Notes: generated by a model from the sequence alone, not told the origin. Shown: positions 45,152 through 55,770, numbered from the stretch's first letter. The stretch: DNA of 64,000 nt from Apostichopus japonicus (GCF_037975245.1 NC_092580.1:24757001-24821000), one strand, 5' to 3'. Program-made: numbers and translations.

Positions 45152-45484
45152 AGCGTGTTTGAAGCCAGGTGTCATACCGCACACACAAGTATTAACGCAT
45201 AGGTTTATTAAATCAGCAAACAAATTAAGCATTGATATTGAGATGACGCAATATGACAAATCATTTTTTTCTAACCCATACCGTCACGACTCTAAGTTTA
45301 TGCTTAGAACTAACAATGAATGTATGCTATATCAAGTGAGCTGGCTTCCCTCATCTTGGAAAGATAATTGTTCTGCTTGTTTTAGCCAGTTTTCTGATAA
45401 TTAGTACCTATTCGTGTGACCAAAGCAAAGCATAGCAGAACAGAATTTAAAAAATTAGATGGTGAATGTAAAAATTCCATTTAC
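45152..45484 (+). other. Segment present in copy A only; includes an unrecognised frame
   Basis: Copy B jumps directly from AAGCTTCCCTTCT to TTTACCTGAAG at 60365-60380 where copy A has about 330 extra bp. The frame 45099-45404 covers most of it and reads, for example, YDKSFFSNPYRHDSKFML and SWLPSSWKDN. I do not recognise it. Without clear target duplications I cannot say whether A gained or B lost the segment. Confidence 0.5.
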
Positions 45485-46166
45485 CTGAAGAAAGACGAAC
45501 TAACTGCCATTTACTGTCCTGGATGTGACACATGAGTTTATAGATTACAACTACCAATAGAACAACTTAATTTCTACGTGTGGTAAAATAAATGCTTGTT
45601 ATGTGAGACTTTTGTTAGAATTTTGTCACCTTAGAGTCCTTTGAACTTCACAATCAACAAAAACAATCCCAGGATTTACTTATACCATCATTCTGACTGG
45701 AGTTCTCTGGGAACATTGCTCTTGATTCAACCTTACAATGCCATTACTAAATGCATTATAAGATAATAGAAATACTAATTCTATTCAGTATACTAATTGT
45801 GTGCACATTTTCCTCCTTGCCAGGGGGAGAAAAACAGACCCTTTGATATATATGGAGGGGGAGGAAGTGTGTGTGTGAGAGGGGGGGGGGGTTATGAATT
45901 GAATTGAAACCAATCTAGTGTGGTTTGAACAGAGGGAATGTGTGAATTAAATATTGCTTAATATAAGGACACTTATTGCCGGTTCCAAAAAGTGCTATCT
46001 GACGGCATTTATGCTTTGTTTTTCTTGTTGCTTGCTGTTTTTAATCTATCTTGCACATATAAACATACTTAAACTTTAAGCTGGATTTTTTTTTTCTGGA
46101 ATTGTCTATCAGTGGGGGTGGGGGGACAAACAATAACGATATGCATGAAAGAAAGAAACCTTTTTA

Positions 46167-46300
46167 TCATAAATTATCAAGTTCTTGTCTTAACCACTGG
46201 TTGTTATACTCAAACACCTGATCATCTCCAACCTCATCATATTCAGCTTGGATAGCCTCCCTTCCTATCCTGGTGAAATGCTCTGACCCTTGGCACCAAC
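46167..46300 (-). CDS. Candidate last exon of an unknown spliced gene (copy A)
   Basis: After an ATAG acceptor-like site the minus strand reads GWCQGSEHFTRIGREAIQ, then EYDEVGDDQVFEYNNQWL, ending at a TGA. Composition is protein-like, and copy B (about 61682-61816) keeps most of it with a G to W and an A to T change, then a 1-base insertion near the end. The reading phase does not join cleanly to the exon at 46434-46556, so either another exon or a different acceptor is involved. It lies downstream of the minus-strand Ginger-type gene and may be its C-terminus. Not recognised. Confidence 0.4.
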
Positions 46301-46433
46301 CTATACCTATACATAAAAGTTTAAAATTATTGACTGAATAGAGAAGTTAATAAGTAACCACATTCAAGCTAAAAAAATGCATGTTTACACCACATATCAT
46401 ATTGAAAAGATAATTGTGCATCAGGATCATTAC

Positions 46434-46556
46434 TTTGGTAAGCTTTTGCGCAGTTGACTACAGGCTGCTTCAGCTTCTGTTTCGGTGCAACCTGTGACAA
46501 GGTGGTAGAGATGGTCCACAGCATGAGAGACAAGAACGTCATTGAGGTAATTCAGC
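46434..46556 (-). CDS. Candidate internal exon of an unknown spliced gene (copy A)
   Basis: CTGCAG precedes the exon and GTAATG follows it. It reads LNYLNDVLVSHAVDHLYHLV, then TGCTETEAEAACSQLRK, a likely helical segment. Its phase fits the donor of the exon at 47746-47828: 83 nt leaves two bases, which this exon completes. Copy B (61947-62069) is open over the same 123 nt with one R to G change. Two-copy conservation of frame and splice sites supports a real exon. Product unknown. Confidence 0.5.
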
Positions 46557-46711
46557 CTGCAGAAAAGGACGCATGAATAGTAAGCATTGCTTCAAAGTTA
46601 CAGAAATTAAATAGAAAGTAAATATTACTGTGAAAACATGATTTCAGCAATCATTACGAATGGGTACTTCAAATTAATGTATGTTGCAGCATTCGGTAAT
46701 AACAAGGTGAA

Positions 46712-47190
46712 GCATTCAGACTAGCAATATTGTTTATTGCCACAAATGCAGATCTGATCCTCCATGAGCATGCGAGCATTCAGACTGTAGCAAATTGATC
46801 CCCCAATTGTGGGTCTGATCCACCGTGAGCATGTATGGAGTATATTCAGACTATAGCATGTTGTTCGCCCTTGTGGGTCTGATCCTCCTTAACCATGCAA
46901 TAATTTATACTATAGGACGTTGATCACCCAAATTGTAGGGTCTAATCATCCTTGAGCATGCGAGAATGCAAACTATAGCAAGTTGATCGCCCTTGTACGT
47001 CTCGTCCTACTTGAGCATGTGAGATTCAGACTAGCAAGTTGATCACCTCATTTGTGGGGTCTGCTTGATCCTCCTTAAGCATGCGATTATTCAGAGTATA
47101 GCAACTTGAATCCCCAAGTGTGGGATCTGATCCTCCTTGAGCATGCGAGCATTCAGATATACAGTATGGCAAGTTGATAGCCTATTGACG
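46712..47190. repeat. Minisatellite, about 65-bp unit, 7-8 copies (copy A)
   Basis: Each unit holds GATCCTCCTTGAGCATGCGA, then ATTCAGACTATAGCAAGTTG, then GATC-CCC-TTGTGGGTCT or close variants. Copy B has the same array at about 62222-62690 with small internal deletions. Confidence 0.85.
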
Positions 47191-47745
47191 TCTGTACACA
47201 TTCCTGTGTATTGTATCAAGGCCAAGCTTAGAGTGAGATCTGATCAAGTGTGACCTATGTGCAGCACTAAGGTCACGTCTCGACGTAAGTCAGTGTTAGA
47301 TTCAAATATTCTGGCAGGACGGGCCAACAGCTCAAGCACTCAATCACAGAAAGTAAAATTCATGACAAGGCAAGGCTTAGGGCGATAAACTTACAAACAA
47401 TGATATGACCAGAAGGACTGGATCCCATTTTTCAATAAAAAGTTCCTTTAAATGCAGTGCTTAACCATTGAAAGTATACATATCATTACTATATAGCACA
47501 ACAAAAGTTTGCAACAAGTAGCGAAACATCTAAAAGCGTTTGGCCGAGCGATGATGATAGGTAACAGGTAGAGCACCTTTATCATTAATATAATCAATAT
47601 TTGTTTCTGCTTGAATTTTGAGAGTTGCTTAAGCACTACAAAATTTTGCTTGTAACTGCCAATGTATACCACTTAGGTTGGTATCAGTAACTGCATGATT
47701 ATGGAGTGCATATAATCCCACTTTAATAAAATATTTAACACTTAC

Positions 47746-47828
47746 TGTACTTCAAACTTTTTGAGTTTCTTCAATTGGTCATACAACTGCTTCGTGGAAC
47801 TTGAAGAAAAACTGTTGCAAACAGATCT
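47746..47828 (-). CDS. Candidate exon of an unknown spliced gene (copy A only)
   Basis: The acceptor TTCAACAG and donor GTAAGT are both strong. The 83-nt exon reads RSVCNSFSSSSTKQLYDQL, then KKLKKFEV, with a serine-rich start and a basic helix. Its phase matches the next exon. Copy B lacks it altogether because 47331-48155 is replaced by a TA-rich microsatellite. If the gene is real, copy B is broken here. Confidence 0.45.
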
Positions 47829-47875
47829 CTGTTGAATCAAAGCAAAGAACACAATCATAGCACACTGGAAACTTA

Positions 47876-47991
47876 CTTAACCATGAATTGTAAAAATAGG
47901 CCTGGGGGGGGGGGAGTCTTAAAAAACAAATTTCCAGAGGACAAGAAATTCGGGCAAAAGTCCTGAAAAATTCGGGCAGCCTAAGAGGAGA

Positions 47992-48040
<49 letters not shown>

Positions 48041-48146
48041 CTTAACCATGAATTGTAAAAATAGGCCTGGGGGGGGGGGGGGGAGTCTTAAAAAACAAAT
48101 TTCCAGAGGACAAGAAATTCGGGCAAAAGTCTTGAAAATTTCGAAT
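47876..48146. repeat. Local 165-bp direct duplication around a (TA)n run
   Basis: CTTAACCATGAATTG starts at 47876 and at 48041. Both copies run through the G-run and the AAATTCGGGCAAAAGTC stretch, with (TA)n at 47996-48039 between. The 165-bp offset equals the satellite period only by coincidence; the sequences are unrelated. Confidence 0.9.
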
Positions 48147-48639
48147 TTGAAAAATGCCCGAATATTTCCGTGTAACACCACCGTAAGCACAGCTCACCTG
48201 GGCTACCACGCTTTTGGCACGATCAATTTTTTTTCTAACTAGTCAACTGTATACCTGGACATCTCCGACATGAGTGTATATAAGAAACATTTTCTTTTTG
48301 ATGGAATGGATGGTGGGGGGGGGGGGAGTGCCTACAAGCCTAGAAGTACAGGTTTATCATATTCTTTGTTACATTTTATACTGTTTTGTGAGACAAATTG
48401 CAGTCTCACCCGACACAGCGACATTATCCCGCCTACGTGTCGTTGAACAATGTATGTTTTTCTGGAGGTAGCTGAGTACTGTGTTAAAATAATAAATACG
48501 GTAACTAAATATGAGCTTAAAAAATATACTGTCCTATTTTTCCTCTTCAAAGTGATGTAACCATTTTTTCTTCTTCTAATTTGCCAAATTTTTGGGGAAG
48601 TGTAAATTTCTAAAATGTGAGGTTATAAAATAAAGAATG

Positions 48640-48790
48640 TTTATATGCAACTTGCAAGGCCTCAGATGTGCCGTTTCCGGCAATCTGAGAGGCTTTTTTT
48701 GCCAACAATTTTCTTGTACGCTACGCGCCAACCGATGGTGGCGCTCCGCTTAGATAGTGTCACGGGAACTTTCGGGCACAAAACTCTCTG
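48640..48790 (-). repeat. Dispersed repeat with a GCGCCA/TGGCGC hairpin
   Basis: The minus strand shares TATCTAAGCGGAGCGCCA, GGTTGGCGCG and GCCGGAAACGGCAC with 35732-35835 and 36818-36925 on the plus strand. Copy B has it at about 63445-63595. Probably an internal part of a hAT-like family. Confidence 0.7.
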
Positions 48791-49663
48791 CCCCCCCAAA
48801 CTGAAATGGTCCCGTACGCCTATGACCTCGGCCCACAACATTAGGCTTCTGTACTAAATGTGGTACAATTACATATCATATATGCGATCGTTCCAAGCTT
48901 CTGAAATATTATGTTTAGGAAGGTGCGTTAGTGTAGGGACAGGTTAGAGGGGAGTGAGGTAACTTTGGCATTTTTTGACTTCAAATGACCTTTATGACCT
49001 CCGACAAAATCAAACAGTTTCTTTTACTCAATGTTATGCACTATCTTACCAAGTACGAGATCTGCCCAAGCTTCCAATATTGAGATACCATGTTTACAAG
49101 GTTTCACAATTTGACCCGAATGACCTTTGACCTCAAACAATACAATACGCTTCTTGTACTCAACAATGTACTCTTTTGCACAAACTATGGGATCAATCTA
49201 AGCTTTGATTTTTACAATGTGGGCGGTACAAAGACACGCACACACACGCCAGCATGAATGAATAGGTTACGATTATTATCAAAGCCAGGAAAGCTGCTCT
49301 TCAGAAATGGAACATTAAATTGCAGAGTTTCAAACTAACATCACATAAAATTATGTTCTCAAAACTAAAACAAATGAAATTTAATTTCTGAAAACAATTG
49401 TCAGGAAACTGAAGTTTTCTTCTAATTACCTTATTCCCGTCTTTATTATTGTTGGCAATAATGGTTAATTTGTTAGGCCATTAAGTCGAAACTGATTTAT
49501 TGTGTGAAGACAGCTACAGCACTTTACCCTCACATAAGCCAGCAAATACTCAGAACTGATTAAGTTGCTGATTATTTTTAAGGAAATTCTGGAGGAATCA
49601 TGCCAATCCTCCTCCTCCCCCACCCCCCCCCCCCCCAAAAAAAATACTGCAAAGAAATCTTAC

Positions 49664-49868
49664 TTGTGCAAAATTCTTTAAGTAAAATTGAATTGAATTT
49701 CTTCTTCTGAGGAAGGCCTGTGGTACTGTTAATAAGTGTGTACAGTACTTTCTCATTCACAGCCTTCACTTCATACGACCCAATTAGCCAAGAGTTTTCG
49801 AGCTTCCCTCCTCTTCGGGCATCCTTTCTAGCATTCCGTACGAGAACACTGGAACCAACTTCGAAGCT
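49664..49868 (-). pseudogene. Ginger-type integrase exon (copy A): GPY/F-like module
   Basis: The exon lies between TTTATTCAG and GTAAGA. It corresponds to the copy C exon with the W-LGPYEV module, but here GPY is altered: the codons read W-L-I-G-S-Y because G-G-C-C-G became T-G-G-G-T. The end reads STGLPQKKKFNSILLKEF. Changes at the GPY core suggest loss of function. It ends in a donor, so further exons followed; the candidates at 47746-47828, 46434-46556 and 46167-46300 are in the right direction. Confidence 0.78.
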
Positions 49869-49976
49869 CTGAATAAAATAAAATCCAGCAGATATACGTA
49901 AACATCATAATACAATGCATATGTTGCCATTCATTTAATTACAACTTCAATGTACAACATAGCATTATATAATTAC

Positions 49977-50177
49977 CTTTTTTGGTGCCTATTATCCAAA
50001 TTCTTTTTTTGCCATTCTTGGGCTTTGCCAATATTTTCTTTCACAACACCTTTGATTATGTCCCGCGACTGTGACATGTGTTGAAAAACCCTCTCCCACT
50101 GTGCATCGCTGCAGTCTGTAGTAGGAGCTTCTGGTAGGACAATGGAGTCTTCAATGTCGACTGGTCGCAATGGCTCT
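49977..50177 (-). pseudogene. Ginger-type integrase exon (copy A): linker
   Basis: Between TATATCCAG and AG/GTAATT, 201 nt are fully open: EPLRPVDIEDSIVLPEAP, then CSDAQWERVFQHMSQSRD and a lysine-rich end. It is predicted to be mostly helical. The intact frame makes this the reference for reading the damaged copy C exon. A TATA-like or start function for the methionine at 50203 is not supported; that base lies in the intron. Confidence 0.78.
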
Positions 50178-50756
50178 CTGGATATATGAAGATAAATTAA
50201 CATTCAATTATTCACAACACTTTGTTGACTGAAGAATAAATAAATTTTTATATATTTTATTTTCACTATTAAGACCATTGAACCAGAAATTTGAGTCACA
50301 TCACATACTCAAACCAGCACAAATATAAAACCCTTATATATATTCTGTGCTGTTATAGGTCCAACTTGCATACCAGTCAATTATGATAAATATATAGTAT
50401 ATGAAAAACAAAACCAATGTCAGTGGCATTAATTGCATGTATCTTTTAAGTTAATGGGCATGCATTTACAGTTTAATGAATGTTCATATTTTGTACTTGC
50501 TGCAGAGTGTACCATATACAGAGTTAATATTTATTTGTTTAGATATTGTAACTTACATTGGGTTATTGATGGTCCTCTATTTAGCGTTTTTTCCCAGGAC
50601 CTGGGATGTGTCAAATTAGATTTTATCGTACAGAGGACTGGTGTAGCTATGCAAGATTTGTCCAAACTCTCTTATCCCTAATTGCTTTTTCTCTGTATAT
50701 GGCCTTAGCAAATGTAAATCTCTATTCAGCAATGGCAGGTTTAAATTATTACAAAC

Positions 50757-51047
50757 CTTCCAAACATCACAGCAAAAGGTGAAAGACCTATTGAACCATG
50801 TTTGGCTGTATGGTACCCCATGAGAATTGAAGACAGCATTTCATCTCAGTCATGTTGGTTTTCATTGACAACCTTGATGAGTGACCTTTGCAGAGTTTGG
50901 TTGAATCTTTCATCAAGCCCATTGGTCTGTGGGTGGTAGCTAGAGGATTCTCTGTGGTCTACCCCTATCATGTCAAACAGGGACTTGTTCAGAGCATTAA
51001 CAAATTCTCCTCTCTGGTCTGAGATGACAATTTTCATGCACCCAAAT
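50757..51047 (-). pseudogene. Ginger-type integrase exon (copy A): second Asp and Glu
   Basis: The acceptor TTTATTTAG is intact, unlike copy C. The exon reads FGCMKIVISDQRGEF, then HPQTNGLDERFNQTLQ, with D-35-E spacing, then SLIKVVNENQHD and a TGA where copy C has the Trp codon of DDWDE. It continues in frame to the AVMFGR end and a GTTTGT donor. Apart from that stop, it is the best preserved catalytic exon in the window. Confidence 0.85.
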
Positions 51048-51358
51048 CTAAATAAATGGAAACATTTAAATAACTATTGTTAAATATTGATTACGAGTAA
51101 TGTAATGAACTACTGGCATCTGCAGAATGGCTGCATGGTTTAATCAGGAAATCATTTCAGCACTGATTTAAAAACAAAAGTAAGTTAAATGCACTGACCA
51201 TATCCCACTAACATTTCATTGACATTAACTTAAGAAACAACTTCTATAAATTCCTGTAACCATTTGGCCGCTTTCTGGGTCACAGTTAAAACAGTGCAAA
51301 TGCAGGTCTGCATAACTAATTCCATGTAAAGTAGAAACAAAAGTAGATGGATATTTAC

Positions 51359-51518
51359 CTGGCCATGGTTTCAAACAAGTTTGCAACAGTTTTTTGCTGT
51401 TTTGTTTCTGTACAGCAACAGCCTCTGGCCATTTTGAAAAATAGTCACATAGGGTTTATATGATGTACTTATTTCCATTGATGGTCTCTGGAAGGGGTCC
51501 AATCATATCCACACCCAT
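51359..51518 (-). pseudogene. Ginger-type integrase exon (copy A): first catalytic Asp
   Basis: After TTTTTTTAG the exon reads MGVDMIGPLPETINGNKYI, with the Asp of the DDE triad. A 2-bp insertion (extra TA) near 51455-51460 then shifts the frame before LCDYFSKWPEAVAV. It ends CCAG/GTAAAT, a good donor. Copy C lacks this insertion but has a stop further on. The first methionine here is internal to the original protein. Confidence 0.78.
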
Positions 51519-51997
51519 CTAAAAAAAGAAGTAAAATGGCATTCAGAACCATACACAATCTAATCATACGAACTGATGTTCAAGTGATTTATATCTGAGT
51601 TTTGTAAAATGCTAAACATTCAATTGTTTTTTTATTTTTTATTGTAACTCACACTGGAAGACTCTGTTACCAATTTTTTTCTTCATTACCAAACCTATTA
51701 CTTACTGACTTGTTCAAACCCAGCTGTTATATGGAAGTCCAATGGGAAATCTCTGAAGTGAGATGCAAGTCACATGCAGTGATCTAGCTGACAACCTAGA
51801 TGGTAATTGTCACTAGGGACTATCATAGGCCTGGTAACCATTTTCATCACCTTTGAATGTGGGGTGGGGGGGGGGGGACAGATGTATAAGTACCTGGATG
51901 AGTGATTGATAGTTAGTCAGAAAATTGCCTTGGAATCTGTCAGTGAGATGACAGGGTTACACCTAACTGATGTAGGAAGCATACATTGGTACAACCT

Positions 51998-53626
51998 CAG
52001 TGGCGTAGCCAGACTTTTCCATCTGGGGGGGGGGGGCAAAGGGGGGGCGAAGGGTCTGATTGGTGGGGCAGACTAAGCTAGTACAAAAGACATACCAAAC
52101 AGTTTGCATGACAAATTGTGGCAAATCGGGTATTGTGTCAGCAATGTAGGGTACAGATGGTCACTCTAGTTAGCTGACGTTTTATGTTATTTCCACATAG
52201 GTTTTATTAACGATAAAACAGATCACTGAAAAAGTCATCGATAATTCTTTAAAAATCTGAATAGACTATGATCTTTCTGTCAGTATTCAAAGATGATCAG
52301 CATGACATCTGACTTGCCTGGGAGTGTAACCACCCCCCCCCCAATCAACAAAAAATGTTATCATTCCCCCTTCGGGCCCTTCTTTTGCACTTTCTAGGGC
52401 TCACTCAAACAGTCTAACGAAGCTTAATTCGCCTATTCTGATGACTGTCTGCAAACTTATCAACGAATTTCGCGCCCTATTTACAAGGTGACCATATTTT
52501 CGTGACTGAAATCGGGGACATTTATTGCGTGACTGATATGGGGGAGGGGTTTCCTTTGGAAAATTTTTAAGTGCCTAAGGTGCTTAGATGTAAAATGGTG
52601 ATACTTTGAAGCACTTTCTAAACCAATTTACGCGGTTCTTTGAGAGCTTGTGATTTGCTCATGCTCACACTATAAGTGTCGTTGTGTCCCCGTAGTTGCC
52701 ATTTATACGGTCGAAAGAGTGCTAGGCTAGATCGATCAATATTTTTAACAGTGTTTCCCCTTACACTGGCCCACCTGAAATACTGGTTATAAGTTCCGTT
52801 CTGCAACTGCACACTTGACTAAATTTTGTTTTTACAATTATTTCACTAATAATGTGGGATATTTTCGAAATTCCTGAACATTTTGACGAATCGGGGACAC
52901 TTGTTCATCGGGGACAGCACACTGTAATCGGGGACTGTCCCCGAAAATCGGGGACGTCTGGTCACCTTGGGCCTATGAGCTCACTACGGAAACACAAACG
53001 TATATATAGACTACTAGGCTGTTCTGTGTTGAATGTACCTAACCCAAGAAACACATCGCGATTGGTCGCGTAGGCGTAGCAAAACGTTGTAAGTTTCAGT
53101 CAAAATGCAAATTGTTTCTAAATACTGTGATATTCATTCTGCCATACACTTCACTCACGTGTGAATCATTTCGGAACACAATCCAGGGATCAGGGATAAC
53201 CTTGTGAACATAAACTGAACGTAGCCTCCGTTTGTGAGTGCCGCGGAGACCGTTTAATTAAATCGCCAACCCGTTTCCACATTTGACAATACAGAGACAG
53301 TGGCATTCTTTGCGCTGCTGCTTGGGTCAAATTATTTTTCAAGGCAATGTTCCCATGGAAGTGATTTTTATTTTGGCCACCCAATTTCGCAGATAGAGAA
53401 TTAGGTAAAAGGTAAAGAATAAAAATTGCATAAAAACCATGGTAATATGCACATAGGCCCAGCAACATATTTAGTGTGCATTCAAGTTTTTTTTCTCAGT
53501 CAATAATTCCATTTGGGGGGGCAAGTGGGGGGGGGGGCGAGCATTTCAACTGGGGGGCTCCCCCCGCCCCCCTGCCCCCCCCTGCCCCCCCCCCCCCCCC
53601 CCCCCCCCCCGCTGGCTACGCCACTG
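51998..53626. mobile_element. hAT-like non-autonomous element with perfect 8-bp target duplication
   Basis: The ends CAGTGGCGTAGCCAG (51998-52012) and CTGGCTACGCCACTG (53612-53626) are perfect inverses. TACAACCT flanks it at 51990-51997 and 53627-53634. Long G-runs follow the left end (52025-52055) and C-runs precede the right end (53562-53610). No transposase frame. A second element is nested at 52484-52969. Confidence 0.92.
52484..52969. mobile_element. Nested MITE with CAAGGTGACCA termini
   Basis: The left end CAAGGTGACCATATTTTC and right end GTCTGGTCACCTTG are inverses for 10 bases. ATCGGGGAC motifs lie inside each end. Flanks are only roughly alike (GCCCTATT and GGCCTATG), so the target duplication is uncertain. 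Confidence 0.65.
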
Positions 53627-53634
53627 TACAACCT

Positions 53635-54619
53635 ATACTTTGGTATCTATATTGTAAGCATTTAGAAATGTTACAAATTAATCTTTGAAGGGAATTTGCA
53701 GATTTTTTTATATTAATGACAGAAATTCACACTGTAGAGTTACAGTATGGAAGGAAAGACTTCTTGGTTATTAACCAAGTAGCAAATTTTACTTAAATAG
53801 ATGTTGAAATAAGCATATGGGTTCATTGGGGATGAATTTTGGACAAAAGGCTATGGCTCTGTTGGTACTTTAGTTATGAACTGCATATGAATGTACGTAC
53901 CTAGGACATTTTCTCGGATACTTCTTTATGACAACAATTCAAGTACTGAACTCTGTTATGTTCATGTGTCATTCTTGCTTCATATCACAATTCAGTTTTC
54001 TTTTCATTTTGAAATTCATATCAGATAATTATGAAGTCCTATGTAAAGGTTTTCCTGTTGCTTTAATTATACGCAGCTAAAAAACATACCAAAATGCGTT
54101 CTTAGCGAAATTTGTGTTTATGGCTGCAGTACATGAAAATTCCCGACAGTACTGCGAGTCATTAAGTCTACTGAATGTACCACCATCATGATCATCTTTA
54201 ATATATGCTTAGTAAATTATAACTTTAAGAACAAATGAATGAGCTAGATCTTTCATTCTCTGGACAATCTCCACACATACTCCTTATTCTCTTGCACTGG
54301 CCAACAAAGGGATGCAAACTTTAAGCATCGGTTGATAACTTGATATGCATATGGTGAATGACTTTGCAGTTACAATCATGCAAACAAATATTGCTTTTAG
54401 ATGACAAAAAACAAAGTGATTTTGTGATAACTGTGCTGCTTGTGAACAGTATTTTCGACCCAGGCCTAGCATTAATAAGCTGAACGCATAAGGTGGTCCA
54501 TATGTATTCCATTAACATGTAAGGCCTATGAGGTAGGATAGGTATTTGAAAAAAAAAACATGTTACACAACTTCCATTGCAGATTCCATCAAAATCAGGT
54601 GTACATGTGCCTCTGTGGC
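53635..54619. other. No gene supported
   Basis: AT-rich intergenic sequence. I see no motif that supports the minus-strand frames at 54284-54650. Confidence 0.45.
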
Positions 54620-54658
54620 AGTAATGAGTGTCCGGGCGTCCGTAGGACACTTATTACT
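54620..54658. repeat. TGTCCG-type hairpin, variant stem
   Basis: AGTAATGAGTGTCC (54620-54633) pairs with GGACACTTATTACT (54645-54658) with one mismatch, around a loop that starts GGGCGTC as in the hairpins at 42008 and 57248. Further AGTGTC/GACACT motifs follow to 54742. Confidence 0.8.
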
Positions 54659-54742
54659 AGGAAATAGTGTCTCATTTGCGTGAATAGTGTCTCAGGGACA
54701 CTTTCCCTTGCTTTCTACGCCACCGTGGAAAGTGTCCGGGTT

Positions 54743-55530
54743 CTCTTCAAAGAGCTTTAACGTGGTTCTGTTGAGTGACAAACATTTCTGGCCCTATCTA
54801 CGTTCCCTTATTACTTAAAAGGAGGTAATTTACTAGCGAAGACCAGGTTGACAATGTTATATATCGGTCAGCATGCACCCTCAAAACTCGGTTAAAGTAT
54901 AACTAATACTTCGAGTGTCGACTGTTGTGGGAAGAGGCGGCAAAATGTTATTATTATCATGGAGACTACACTCCAGAGGGACGCTGTCCGCTCTATTTCG
55001 ATCGTCGACTGTCAGAAGGCTGCATAATGAATGTTAAACTTATCTTCCGAACTAATTAGTCATGTCTGTCTGACTCTGCTGCTTATCAATCGTTACTACC
55101 ATTAGGGTAGTTGTTTGGAAGGTCGGAATTTCTAAACGTTGGAGAAAGATCAACCATGTAGGTCGAAGGTAAATGTATTTTAACCGATACGCGGCGGTGA
55201 TAGTTCCCCGCCATCCGGAGCATGGAGGTCAAATCCGGGGTCAGAGCATGGAGTTGTTATGGAAAAGCTCCCTGGTCAGAGTCAATATATTTTATTCAGT
55301 ACGCGGGAAATGTGGAAATCTCCCGCTCTACGTTCTAGGTGTGACATGCGTATTTGCATTCTACTGTAAAATGTATACTGCTGTTTACTCAGTGAAGTAA
55401 GCCGAATGTGCCGTCTACGTCGTTACATGTCGCAGGCCCAAAATTTCTTAGTAGCTGCATATATGCACGCACAGTAATTGCATTAAGAGTTGAGACCGTT
55501 AACTTACTTAGCCCGATCTGATATTACAAG
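54743..55530. other. No gene supported; possible upstream region of the exon at 55531
   Basis: A 75-codon plus-strand frame (55173-55400) is not recognised. The stretch 55431-55472, with TTCTTAGTAG-TGCATAT-TGCACGCAC, is similar to 30784-30822, upstream of the other plus-strand Ginger-type gene. Confidence 0.35.
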
Positions 55531-55770
55531 ATGACTTCTCCTGACCTGGATACCGATGACGAGTAGGCCTACATTATCATTGGAAAATATCTTTCGTCAG
55601 GACTGTTCCCTGAAAAGTCTACGTTAAATCGAGAAAGATCGATAAGGGGAAGATCAAAGAGTTTTAGACTGACGGGAGATGCCGATCTAGTTTACGTCGG
55701 CCCACATGGCAACGAAGATAGGCCCTTGGCCAAAGCCCACAAAATTAAAGCTTACAAGAAGGGTTTGGCA
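55531..55770 (+). pseudogene. First-exon-like piece of a Ginger-type integrase protein
   Basis: From ATG the frame reads MTSPDLDTDDE, one in-frame TAG (55564-55566), then GKYLSSGLFPEKSTLNRERS, then SFRLTGDADLVYVG and KAHKIKAYKKGLA, ending exactly at a GTAAGT donor in phase 0. A K-Y-L-x-x-G-x-FP start followed by an R/S-rich helix and an F-x-L-x-G-x-LVY strand resembles the N-terminal part of Ginger and related H2C2-integrase proteins. It is on the plus strand, so it belongs neither to copy A nor obviously to copy B. Without the TAG it would be a clean first exon. The family link is inference. Confidence 0.5.

Larger units (their letters stand above)
41999..49467. repeat. Direct long repeat, copy A (partner 57239-64000)
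   Basis: From GTGTGACAGGG at 41999 this sequence recurs at 57239 (offset 15240 at the start). The match runs through the hairpin, the TTAA element, the LINE scrap, the minisatellite and the candidate exons to the window end, where 64000 corresponds to 49467. Sequence left of 41999 and of 57239 is unrelated. Copy A has about 330 bp (45152-45484), about 820 bp (47331-48155) and about 260 bp (48852-49112) that copy B lacks. Confidence 0.95.
49312..51612 (-). mobile_element. Decayed Ginger-type integrase gene segment, copy A
   Basis: Four exons on the minus strand match copy C (30960-33256) in order, splice sites and introns. The lower end overlaps long repeat A, so copy B should enter the same gene after 64000. 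Lesions differ from copy C, so the two copies decayed independently. Confidence 0.72.
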
